Shown: positions 1 through 10,603 of the stretch, one piece after another | Position numbering within the stretch: the first letter of the stretch is position 1 | How the letters are laid out: each line of letters starts with the position of its first letter | Assembly: GCF_900167055.1 (NCBI RefSeq) | Contig: NZ_FUXP01000004.1 | Coordinates: 1 to 64,000 of the forward strand | DNA length: 64,000 nucleotides | DNA from: Lysobacter spongiicola DSM 21749 | Lineage (GTDB): Bacteria > Pseudomonadota > Gammaproteobacteria > Xanthomonadales > Xanthomonadaceae | Direction: 5' to 3' | The notes under the pieces: model-generated | The model's input: only the letters and a program-made list of their open reading frames with translations | Databases searched by the model: none | Told to the model about the DNA's origin: nothing | Program-made: the position numbers and the translations under genes

Positions 1-241
1 CCAGCACCTGATCCACGATCCGTGGCGCTGTCGCGTGGGGACAGTGCCGCGGTCTCGAGGATCGATCGGTTAACCCGCCCGAACCTTCTTCCTTGAACCG
101 TTTCAGCCACTTGTACGCTGTTCGAACGCTCACGCCGGCGGCGTGTGCGGCTTCTTCCACGCGCAGGCCCTGAATCAAGATGCGGTCCACGAGCAGGGCT
201 CGACCGCGAGGGCTAAGGCGGGCATGTTTATGCAGGTTCAT
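1..241 (-). CDS. IS481-family transposase, N-terminal fragment (cut by window edge)
   Basis: Reading down from the ATG at 241-239 gives an open frame of 80 codons with no stop to the window edge. It begins MNLHKHARLSPRGRALLVDR and continues with a helix-turn-helix segment around residues 30-52 (EEAAHAAGVSVRTAYKWLKR), followed by GLTDRSSRPRHCP. This layout (leading MNLHKHARL, an HTH, then a DRSSRP motif) is characteristic of IS481-family transposases. The DDE catalytic core would lie beyond the window. No frameshift is visible in the part seen. Confidence 0.8.
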   Translation of the reverse strand, partial: MNLHKHARLSPRGRALLVDRILIQGLRVEEAAHAAGVSVRTAYKWLKRFKEEGSGGLTDRSSRPRHCPHATAPRIVDQVL

Positions 242-323
242 CCGGGGCTCCTGGAGGGGTGGCTGATTCGCACCTCCAGTCTTCCGGGACCACCCCGGAT
301 GAACAACCTACTGAGAGATCACA
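1..323 (-). mobile_element. IS481-like insertion sequence, one end only
   Basis: The first 241 bases encode, on the minus strand, the N-terminal part of an IS481-type transposase. Downstream of its start lies a block (about 282-323) that reads on the minus strand TGTGATCTCTCAGTAGGTTG and onwards, the form expected of the terminal inverted repeat of this IS family. The element ends in TGT/ACA near 323, and CTAG at 325-328 could be a target-site base group. The other end lies outside the window, so completeness and target duplication cannot be judged. The IS481 family name is inferred from the protein. Confidence 0.75.
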
Positions 324-340
324 CCTAGCCCCTGTATCCC

Positions 341-422
341 CTTGTAGGAGCGGCTTCAGCCGCGATCGTGAGCTCGGCGCGGGCATCCCTTTGCCGGATC
401 GCGACTTACGTCGCTCCTACAG
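341..422. repeat. Inverted-repeat element, TGTAGGAGCGGCTTCAGCCG type, copy 1
   Basis: The left arm (342-368) carries the TGTAGGAGCGGCTTCAGCCG core plus CGATCG. The right arm (396-422) is an imperfect reverse complement (GGATCGCGACTTACGTCGCTCC...). A second, cleaner copy sits at 13140-13216. Dispersed hairpin elements of this consensus are common between genes in Xanthomonadaceae and Pseudomonas. Here the right arm also supplies the TAG stop codon of the adjacent minus-strand gene (complement of 417-419). Confidence 0.75.
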
Positions 423-1040
423 TTGCAGGCCCCGGTCCGGACGGCGCAACCGCTTCACCTCGTCCGCCCCCAGCACCACCGGCTCGACCACGGGCGCGCC
501 CACCGCAGTGAAGAACGGTGACCGGCGATGTCCGCGGCGCAACCATTCGCCCGCGGTGATCGCCAGGATCCGCACAAGCGAAGCCGCCAGCCCGTGGCCG
601 GCGGGCTTGGTGTCCCCGGTCGCCGCCTCGGTATTCACCCGCGCCGCCACCGTTCCGAATGACGGCTGCAACGGCTGGCCCGCGAGGCAACTGTGCACCA
701 ACCCCACGAAACCGAGGCGCGGGTTCGCGGTGGTGTTGCCGACCGGTGTGCGGCAGCAGCCCGCGAACCAGCGCAGCATGCCGCCTTCGCCCAGCTTCAC
801 CACCGCCAGATGTTCGGCGCCCTGGTCGAAATGGACCCGCGACGCCGCCACCTGCACCACCTCCGTACCGCCCGCATCGTCCAGTACTTCCTCCGGCCGG
901 CCCAGGTAGCGCGCGAACGCCTGGCAACTGCGGCAGTGGCAGATCGCGCGGTTCGACATGCCCGGCAAGTCGACGTGGCCGCGCAATGCGCCGCAGCGGC
1001 ATGCCAGCGGGTGCCGGCCCATCTTCCCGTTGTTTTCCAT
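417..1040 (-). CDS. GFA-fold / DUF6151-like zinc-binding protein
   Basis: 207 residues. Paired cysteine motifs CRCG (Cys14, Cys16) and CHCRSCQ (Cys34, Cys36, Cys39), followed by a later WFAGCC pair near residue 95, match the zinc-binding layout of the GFA (glutathione-dependent formaldehyde-activating enzyme-like) fold. The C-terminal half (GHRRSPFF) resembles the DUF6151 branch. No substrate can be read from the sequence, and true formaldehyde activity should not be assumed. The stop codon is formed by the neighbouring inverted repeat. The gene stands alone, divergent from icd. Confidence 0.7.
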   Translation of the reverse strand: MENNGKMGRHPLACRCGALRGHVDLPGMSNRAICHCRSCQAFARYLGRPEEVLDDAGGTEVVQVAASRVHFDQGAEHLAVVKLGEGGMLRWFAGCCRTPVGNTTANPRLGFVGLVHSCLAGQPLQPSFGTVAARVNTEAATGDTKPAGHGLAASLVRILAITAGEWLRRGHRRSPFFTAVGAPVVEPVVLGADEVKRLRRPDRGLQL

Positions 1041-1145
1041 GTGGCGCCCCCGGTGCCGATGACCTCCCGATCCTACTTGCAGCCGGCCTCCTCCGCCCGC
1101 TCGTCACCAAACAACCATTCGCCACACCGTCATGACCCGCGATGA

Positions 1146-4488
<3,343 letters not shown>

Positions 4489-4540
4489 GGGGCAATGGTA
4501 CGACCTGCCGGCCACGGCGTCGCGCGGCGGCCGCTGGCGC

Positions 4541-6004
4541 CTAGCGCTGGATAAAGGGATGCGGGCGGCTGCGGAAGCGACGCACGCTGGAGAGCAGCAA
4601 CCCGCCCCCCACTGCGTAGACCACCACCCACAGCAGTGCCAGCACCAGCACGACAACCCCGCCGCCCTCCGCACGCAGGGCGTAGGCAATCGTCACCAGT
4701 GCGAGCAGCAGCACCGGCCCCGCCAGCAAGAGCATGCGCACGCCATCGAGCCGCTGGCCCGCGATCGGGCGGATGCAGCCAACCGCCGTCAGCAGCACCA
4801 GCCCGAGTCCCGACATCATCATCAACGCCAGCAGCTGCGGTCCGGTCCCCATGAGCAGACCGATGGCCAGCAGCATCGCCAGGATGATGGCGCAAGCCCA
4901 GGACGGCGACCACAGAACAGCGCGCAAGAGCTGCGCACGCTGCGCCGCGGGGTCACCGAAACCCGGCAGCAGGGCGAATTCGTCGGTCTCACCCGCAGAC
5001 TTGCGGTACATGCTTTCGAGCCGTTGGCCGTACATCACCACCAGGACCCCGCCACCACCGATCACGCCACCGACCAGCACGCCCGGATCACCACCTTCGC
5101 CCAGGCCCTGCAACAACAGGTAGAGCAGCGCGATCGCCCCGACGCCCAGTTGCACCAGAATCTGCGTGGCCGAAAGCGGCGCGAAGGGCGTGCCCAGCAG
5201 AGCGCGCATCGCCCGCACCGGCCGGGCCGGACCGGCGCCGGATGTCTGCCCCGCGGGCCACATCCAGTCCGGCAGCTGCTGGCTCTCGGCGCCACCGCTG
5301 AACCACCCGGCGCCCGCCAGCGCCCGGGGGCTGGAGGCCACCGCCGGCTGCCACCACACCGACGTGTCCGGGCGGTCGGCCTGAAGCGTCACGGAATGCC
5401 AGCGCCAGACGGCCAGTGCCAGCATCGGCGGTACCAGCCAGAAGACATCGGTGGCGTCAGGGCGCCACGCCGTCCAAAAATTGAGCGGCGGGCCCCAGCG
5501 CGTCCACAGCGCTCCGATCACCCCGATCAACAGAGGCGCGAAGCACAAGGCGAAGTAGATGATGCGCGGAAGCAGCGCCACGATCAGCCCGGCACAGGCG
5601 CCCACCGCCAGCACCGCCGTGGCCAGCATCGGATCCATGCCCACCGCGGCGAAGAGCATGCTCGGCAGCACGACCGACCCCAGCGTCACCACGGCAAGGG
5701 TGCCGCCGATGGCGCGGCCGACGCCCGGCATCCTGGCCTGCCGCGCTTCCGAGTGCAGCAGCACCAGCCGCGACACCCACACGCCCCACAACACCATCAC
5801 CGCGATACCCGTCAGGACCAGCGCGACAGGCGCCCGCTGGGGTGGTTCGAGGGTTGCGAGCACGAGTCCGGCGGCGACCACGAATGCCCCGCTCAGCAGC
5901 ACGGCCAGCGCCCGTTGCAGGAGGCTCGCGCCGTGGCGCAGCAGCAGCGCGCTGTGCCGGAGCTGCCCGCCGATACCGGGATTCCATGTGGGGGCGACGT
6001 TCAT
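4541..6004 (-). CDS. Multi-pass membrane protein, probable ABC transporter permease
   Basis: 487 residues, with many hydrophobic stretches (for example VLLSGAFVVAAGLVLATL, ILVQLGVGAIALLYLLLQGL, LLLAGPVLLLALVTIAYAL), predicting an integral inner-membrane protein with roughly ten or more segments. The start overlaps the stop of the ABC ATPase gene by 4 bp (ATGA), implying translational coupling. The regulator-ATPase-membrane protein order is that of YtrA-type operons, so a role as the permease partner is inferred from context. No ABC-2 signature was recognised by eye. Confidence 0.65.
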   Translation of the reverse strand: MNVAPTWNPGIGGQLRHSALLLRHGASLLQRALAVLLSGAFVVAAGLVLATLEPPQRAPVALVLTGIAVMVLWGVWVSRLVLLHSEARQARMPGVGRAIGGTLAVVTLGSVVLPSMLFAAVGMDPMLATAVLAVGACAGLIVALLPRIIYFALCFAPLLIGVIGALWTRWGPPLNFWTAWRPDATDVFWLVPPMLALAVWRWHSVTLQADRPDTSVWWQPAVASSPRALAGAGWFSGGAESQQLPDWMWPAGQTSGAGPARPVRAMRALLGTPFAPLSATQILVQLGVGAIALLYLLLQGLGEGGDPGVLVGGVIGGGGVLVVMYGQRLESMYRKSAGETDEFALLPGFGDPAAQRAQLLRAVLWSPSWACAIILAMLLAIGLLMGTGPQLLALMMMSGLGLVLLTAVGCIRPIAGQRLDGVRMLLLAGPVLLLALVTIAYALRAEGGGVVVLVLALLWVVVYAVGGGLLLSSVRRFRSRPHPFIQR

Positions 6005-6945
6005 TCGGCCACCTCCACGAACAGGTCCTCCAGCGACAGCACGTCAGCGCGGACCTCCGGTGCACTGGCCAGTGCCGGCCAGGCCGCATCCGCCTCGCGC
6101 AGGATCACCACCGAAAGCGCTCCGTCGGCCAATGCCCGGCGCGAGATCTCCCCCGGAACCCGCCCCACCAGTTGTGCAGCCGCGGAAGCCGGGATGCGCA
6201 GGCGGAGGTGGCACTCCTTCAAGGTGTCCAGTTCGACCTGCAGCAACGTGCGGCCCTCGTGCATGAAGGCGACGTGCGACGCCACGCGCTCCACATCCGA
6301 AACGATGTGGGTGGAGAACAGCACGCTGGTGCCCGACTCGCCGGCACGCTGGGCGATCTCCCGCAGCAGTTCGCGACGGGCCACCGGGTCCAGCGCCGCG
6401 GCCGGCTCGTCCAGCACCAGCAGGGAAGGCCGGCATGCGAGCGCCCGGATCAGCGCGACCCGTTGCCGCTCGCCCGGCGACATCCGCGCCAGCACCTTGT
6501 TGCGCGGCAGCGACCAGCGCTCCAGGGTCGCATCGACGAAAGCGGCATCCCACCGGGGATAGAAGCGGCCGACGAAATCCAGCATGTCGCCCACCTTCAA
6601 CCAGCCCAGTGCTTCGGGTTGCTGCGGCACGTAGGCAAGCCGCGCCTTGGCCTCGTCGTCGAGTTGCAGCGACGGGCGTCCCCAGATGCTGGCCTCGCCG
6701 GCGTCGGGCTGCACCAGCCCCAGCAGGCAGCGGATCAGCGTCGACTTGCCGGCGCCGTTGCGGCCGATCAGCCCGAGCACCGCACCGGGCTCCAGCTGCA
6801 GCGAAGCGCCATCGAGCACGCGCTGGCCGTCGTAGTGTTTATCGAGCCCGTGCACGCGGATCGGCCACTCCATTCCGGTGGGGTGCGCGGCAGTTGCGAC
6901 CGTGGTCGCGGGCAGGGGGGTGGTGACGAGTCGAGCGGTATTCAT
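6001..6945 (-). CDS. ABC transporter ATP-binding protein (YtrB/CcmA-like)
   Basis: 314 residues from the ATG at 6945, which overlaps the regulator stop as ATGA. Walker A is GRNGAGKST (61-69), the Q-loop lies near YVPQQP (105-110), the signature is MSPGERQRV (155-163) and Walker B is LLVLDEP (175-181), so the ATPase should be functional. About 28 extra residues precede the usual nucleotide-binding domain start. It probably powers export by the neighbouring membrane protein; the substrate cannot be told. Co-transcribed with the GntR regulator upstream. Confidence 0.85.
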   Translation of the reverse strand: MNTARLVTTPLPATTVATAAHPTGMEWPIRVHGLDKHYDGQRVLDGASLQLEPGAVLGLIGRNGAGKSTLIRCLLGLVQPDAGEASIWGRPSLQLDDEAKARLAYVPQQPEALGWLKVGDMLDFVGRFYPRWDAAFVDATLERWSLPRNKVLARMSPGERQRVALIRALACRPSLLVLDEPAAALDPVARRELLREIAQRAGESGTSVLFSTHIVSDVERVASHVAFMHEGRTLLQVELDTLKECHLRLRIPASAAAQLVGRVPGEISRRALADGALSVVILREADAAWPALASAPEVRADVLSLEDLFVEVAE

Positions 6946-7331
6946 GCGTGTTCCTCCATCCGTGACCGGAGCCGGGCGAGCACTTCGTCCGGCGGCAGTT
7001 CGAGTTCCTGGGCCTGGCGCGCGACCGCATCGAGCGCCGGTTCGATGAGTTGCCAACGGCGGCCCGTGGCAGGTCCCGCCGCGGCGCCGGGGGCGACCGC
7101 CATGCCCTTGCCACGCTGGCGTTCAAGCACGCCTTCGGCCTCCAGTTGGCTGTAGGCCTTGGAGACCGTCATGGGGTTGATGGCATGGGCCGCGGCGACA
7201 TCCCGCACCGAAGGCAGGGTGTCACCCGGGGCGAGCTGTCCGCCGGCCACCAGCCGCCGGACCTGCTCGGTGATCTGCCGATAGATCGGTTGCGCCGCGG
7301 CGGGTTCGATATGCAACAGGCTTGCGTCCAT
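6942..7331 (-). CDS. GntR-family transcriptional regulator, YtrA subfamily
   Basis: 129 residues from the ATG at 7331. A winged-helix domain occupies about residues 12-75 (PIYRQITEQVRRLVAGG, LPSVRDVAAAHAINPMTVSK), and only a short helical tail follows instead of a ligand-binding domain, which defines the YtrA subfamily. It leads an operon with an ABC ATPase, and the stop overlaps the next start. The chosen ATG sits inside the operator palindrome, so the mRNA may be leaderless; an in-frame ATG at 7355 would also fall in the palindrome. Autorepression of the operon is the expected regulation. Confidence 0.85.
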   Translation of the reverse strand: MDASLLHIEPAAAQPIYRQITEQVRRLVAGGQLAPGDTLPSVRDVAAAHAINPMTVSKAYSQLEAEGVLERQRGKGMAVAPGAAAGPATGRRWQLIEPALDAVARQAQELELPPDEVLARLRSRMEEHA

Positions 7332-7356
7332 GTGTATTACTACAACCATACACATG
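7329..7356. promoter_or_regulatory. Palindromic operator of the YtrA-like regulator
   Basis: Perfect inverted repeat with 9-bp arms: CATGTGTAT (7329-7337), a 10-bp spacer, then ATACACATG (7348-7356). The TGTAT...ATACA core is the kind of site bound by YtrA-type repressors. It overlaps the regulator's own start codon and lies about 75-100 bp ahead of the divergent methyltransferase gene, so it could control both directions. Binding is inferred. Confidence 0.7.
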
Positions 7357-7432
7357 GCGTTTGTCAAGCCTGGATCGCCCGGCCCGGTGAGTGGGGTAGG
7401 CTGGCGACTTTCCCCTGCAAGGAGCCACGCGC

Positions 7433-8320
7433 ATGAAACGTCTGCTGCTCGCGACACTGCTTCCCGCCCTGATGGTCGGCTGCGCCGATCCGGCCGCGGA
7501 TGCCGACCCGGCCGCCGCCGCGCCCACCGCCGGTGAGCAGGCTGCCGACCCCGTGGCCGATGCCGAAGCGGGTGATCCGCTGCTCGCGGCAGTGGCGGGC
7601 GAATGGCGTGACCCCTCCAACGTCGCCCGCGACGAATTCCGGCACCCGGTCGAGACCCTGCAGTTCTTCGGGCTGCAGCCGGACCAGACGGTGGTCGAGA
7701 TCACCCCCGGTGGTGGCTGGTACGCGGAGATCCTGGCGCCCTACCTGCGCGAGCACGGCCAGTACGTGGCGGCCGTGGTCGATCCGGGAGCGCTGGAGGA
7801 AGGTGGCGGGCGCGACTACCAGCAGCGTGCGAAGGACTCGCTCGAGCGCATGCTCGCCGCGGAGCCCGAGCAGTTCGACCGCGCCAACGTGGTCGCCTAC
7901 GACCCGGCCAATCCGGTGTTCGGCACGCCCGGCTCGGCCGACCTGGTGTTGACCTTCCGGAACGTGCACAACTGGCGCTCAGCCGGCAACGCCGAGGCGA
8001 TGTTCCGCGGCTTCTACGATGTCCTGAAACCCGGTGGCACCCTGGGCGTGGTGGAACATCGCGCTGCCGGGGAAGTGGCCGATGACGACGAGAGCGGTTA
8101 TGTCGGGGAATCGCAGGTGGTCGCGCTGGCCGAAGCGGCGGGCTTCGAGCCCGACGGCAGCAGCGAGGTCAATGCCAACCCGCGCGACACCCGCGACCAT
8201 CCCAATGGCGTGTGGACGCTGCCACCGAGCAACAACCATCGTGATGTCGACGACGGCAGCGTGTTCGAGCAGATCGGCGAAAGCGACCGCATGACGCTCC
8301 GGTTCCGCAAGCCGGGCTGA
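7433..8320 (+). CDS. Predicted lipoprotein with class I SAM-methyltransferase-like fold
   Basis: 295 residues. The N-terminus MKRLLLATLLPALMVGC carries a lipobox with Cys17, followed by an Ala/Asp/Pro-rich linker. From about residue 70 there is a class I methyltransferase-like domain, with motif I VVEITPGGGWYAEIL near 84-98 and LTFRNVHNW as a post-motif. Homologues of this type occur as secreted or lipidated proteins, but catalysis outside the cytoplasm would lack SAM, so the enzymatic role is uncertain. It diverges from the GntR operon and is followed after 10 bp by the pseudouridine synthase gene. Confidence 0.75.
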   Translation: MKRLLLATLLPALMVGCADPAADADPAAAAPTAGEQAADPVADAEAGDPLLAAVAGEWRDPSNVARDEFRHPVETLQFFGLQPDQTVVEITPGGGWYAEILAPYLREHGQYVAAVVDPGALEEGGGRDYQQRAKDSLERMLAAEPEQFDRANVVAYDPANPVFGTPGSADLVLTFRNVHNWRSAGNAEAMFRGFYDVLKPGGTLGVVEHRAAGEVADDDESGYVGESQVVALAEAAGFEPDGSSEVNANPRDTRDHPNGVWTLPPSNNHRDVDDGSVFEQIGESDRMTLRFRKPG

Positions 8321-8330
8321 GCGACGCACG

Positions 8331-8879
8331 GTGCTGGTCGCATTCAACAAGCCCTATGGCGTGCTGTGCCAGTTCACCGACCGTAGCCAACCGCCCCGCC
8401 CGACCCTGGCGGGGTTCGGCCTGCCGCCCGGCATCTATCCCGCCGGGCGGCTGGACCATGACAGCGAGGGCCTGTTGCTGCTGACCGACGATGGCCCGCT
8501 CGCCCACAGGCTCACCGACCCGCGGCACAAGCAACCCAAGGTCTACCAGGTGCAGGTGGAAGGCGTGCCCTCCGCCGCGTCGATCGCAGCACTCCAGGCC
8601 GGGGTGGAACTGAAGGACGGCATGACGCGTCCGGCCCGGGTCCGGATCATCGAGCCACCGTCGATCTGGCCCCGCGATCCGCCGGTGCGATTCCGCAAGA
8701 GCGTGCCCGACACCTGGTTGGAACTCGTGATCCGGGAAGGGCGCAATCGCCAGGTCCGGCGGATGACCGCTGCGGTGGGCCATCCTACGTTGAGGCTGGT
8801 AAGGGTGGGCATTGGACCGCACGGTTTGGGGCCGCTGCTTCCGGGGGAATGGCGGGAGTGCAGTCCGGCGCACGAGTAG
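8331..8879 (+). CDS. rluE: 23S rRNA pseudouridine synthase, RluE-like (RsuA/RluE family)
   Basis: 182 residues from a GTG start at 8331. The protein opens VLVAFNKPYGVLCQF, carries the catalytic motif GRLDHDSEGLLLLT with the presumed catalytic Asp42, and ends with the conserved REGRNRQVRRMTAAVGHPTL segment. It lacks an S4 domain, which together with its short length points to RluE rather than RsuA or RluB. Expected to convert a uridine in 23S rRNA to pseudouridine. Probably co-transcribed with the preceding gene (10-bp gap). Confidence 0.85.
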   Translation: MLVAFNKPYGVLCQFTDRSQPPRPTLAGFGLPPGIYPAGRLDHDSEGLLLLTDDGPLAHRLTDPRHKQPKVYQVQVEGVPSAASIAALQAGVELKDGMTRPARVRIIEPPSIWPRDPPVRFRKSVPDTWLELVIREGRNRQVRRMTAAVGHPTLRLVRVGIGPHGLGPLLPGEWRECSPAHE

Positions 8880-9007
8880 CGCGGGGGTGAATAATTCATG
8901 TTTGCGGACCGCGGTTCTCCATTGGCGGTTCACTTTCTGCTAACTTTTTCGGCTATTCAGCTTGGTTGCCGCCTGATGGAGGCCGCCCCCATTCCCAGCG
9001 GAACGCC

Positions 9008-10123
9008 ATGAACGCATCCTCCACTTCGCTAGGCAGGATCCTGGTCGTCGACGACCAGGCGGCAAACCTGCGGGTGGTGAGCGCATTGTTGTCGCGCCAG
9101 GGATATGAGGTCATCACCGCCGGCGGCGGCGAGGAAGCGATCACCCGGTATTGCGAGTCCGTCCCGGACCTGATCCTGCTCGACATGATGATGCCGGGTA
9201 TGGATGGGTTCGAAGTGCTGGCTGCGTTGCGCGAACAGGAACCGCCATTGCAGGTGCCGGTGGTGTTCGTCACGGCGGCGCACGATCGCGACCTGTTGCT
9301 GCGGGCATTCGACGCGGGGGTGGTGGACTACGTCACCAAGCCCTTCCTGCCGGAGGAGCTGCTGGCGCGGGTCAATGCGCACGTCGGCCTGAAGCTGACG
9401 CGCGACCGGCTCGAGCGGGTCGCACGCGAGCGCGAGGAACTGGTGAACCTGGTCGCCCACGACCTCAAGAACCCGCTTTCCAGTGTCCTGTTCGCCAGCG
9501 ACATCCTGCTCCAGGACGGGTGCAAGCCCGACCGGGTACCGCGTTACCTGCAGATGATCCATGAAAGCGCGGACGATGCGCTGGGATACATCCGCCACTA
9601 CCTGGAGAGCCAGGCCGGCGCGCGCGCCGATCGCGACAGCGAGGCGACATGTTCGCTGGGCGAGATCCTGGAGTGGCTGGTGCGGCGCTACGAATTCCAG
9701 CTCGACGCGCGTGGCATCCGGATCCAGCAGTCGGTACCGCCGGAGCATGCACGGGTGGCCATCGACGAGCGCGTGCTGCGCCAGCTCAGCGAGAACCTGG
9801 TCACCAACGCAATGAAGTACGCGCCCAACGGCGAACTGCTGCTCGCCGGCCGTGCCGGCGCCCCGGGCTACTGGCAGCTCGTGGTGGCCGATCGTGGCCC
9901 CGGCATCTCACCGCGCCAGCAGCGGGACCTGTTCAAGCCGTTTACCCGGCTGGAACAGGCCGACGACGGCATCTCCAGCGGGCTGGGCCTGTCGCTGGCC
10001 AAGCAGATCGTGGCCAATGCGGGCGGCCAGTTGTGGTACGAGGACCGCCCCGGCGGTGGGGCGGTCTTCGTGATCGAACTGCCCGCTGCGGCGGCCCCGG
10101 CGGACGTCGCCGCCCAGGCTTGA
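9008..10123 (+). CDS. Response regulator-sensor histidine kinase fusion
   Basis: 371 residues from the ATG at 9008; a TTG 14 codons upstream is less likely. An N-terminal receiver domain (about 9-125) has acidic residues DD15-16, phosphoacceptor Asp59 (LILLDMMMPG) and Lys111 (VTKPF). Next comes a HisKA helix with His151 (VAHDLKNPLSS), then a HATPase domain with an N-box (ENLVTNAMKYAP) and G-boxes (DRGPGIS, GLGLSLAKQI). No membrane segment, so it is cytosolic and probably receives phosphate from another kinase. No partner gene adjoins. Confidence 0.88.
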   Translation: MNASSTSLGRILVVDDQAANLRVVSALLSRQGYEVITAGGGEEAITRYCESVPDLILLDMMMPGMDGFEVLAALREQEPPLQVPVVFVTAAHDRDLLLRAFDAGVVDYVTKPFLPEELLARVNAHVGLKLTRDRLERVAREREELVNLVAHDLKNPLSSVLFASDILLQDGCKPDRVPRYLQMIHESADDALGYIRHYLESQAGARADRDSEATCSLGEILEWLVRRYEFQLDARGIRIQQSVPPEHARVAIDERVLRQLSENLVTNAMKYAPNGELLLAGRAGAPGYWQLVVADRGPGISPRQQRDLFKPFTRLEQADDGISSGLGLSLAKQIVANAGGQLWYEDRPGGGAVFVIELPAAAAPADVAAQA

Positions 10124-10160
10124 TGTTCCTGCCGGGCGTCGGCCGGGATGCGTTCCGGGA

Positions 10161-10514
10161 TCAGTTGGCGCCCGGGGTGTAGCTGGTTTCGGCCTGGCCG
10201 GCGGCACTGCCACTGGTCGGCTGCCGGGCGTCCACTCGGCGGGACTGGCCCTGGATCTCGTTCTTTTCAGCCTGGCGCGCCTTGCGGTGGGCCGCGTACC
10301 AGAGGATCCCGGCGCCGGCGACGGTCGCCGCGAGGATGGCGGGATTGCGCCGTGCGAACTTGCCCGCGACCCGCGCGCCGGTCTTCAGCGCGCCCAGGGT
10401 CATGCCGGTCTGGAGCAGGGTGCCAGCGCGCGAAGGCATGTGCTGGCGGAGGCTGCCCACCGCATTGCTGGCCAGGTCCATTGCACGGTGGGGTATCGTC
10501 TCGAGTCTGGTCAT
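10161..10514 (-). CDS. Small protein of unknown function with one membrane segment
   Basis: 117 residues. An amphipathic N-terminal half is followed by a probable transmembrane helix at about residues 60-77 (AILAATVAGAGILWYAA), then a basic stretch and a polar Ser/Gly/Gln-rich tail. Not recognised. It is an isolated minus-strand gene, separated from the kinase stop by 37 bp. Confidence 0.55.
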   Translation of the reverse strand: MTRLETIPHRAMDLASNAVGSLRQHMPSRAGTLLQTGMTLGALKTGARVAGKFARRNPAILAATVAGAGILWYAAHRKARQAEKNEIQGQSRRVDARQPTSGSAAGQAETSYTPGAN

Positions 10515-10603
10515 CGGTCTTGCCTGCGGCGGTTGAAGTGAGCGCCAGTGTGGCCAAGCCTCCGTTGAAGCAACGTGAGCCCGTCCACGGCGGGATCGGC
10601 TGC

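Noticed and set aside
8888-8898. Small palindrome TGAATAATTCA before the response regulator-kinase gene
   Set aside because: An 11-bp palindrome in an A/T-rich gap is expected by chance and no regulator is adjacent; too weak to annotate.
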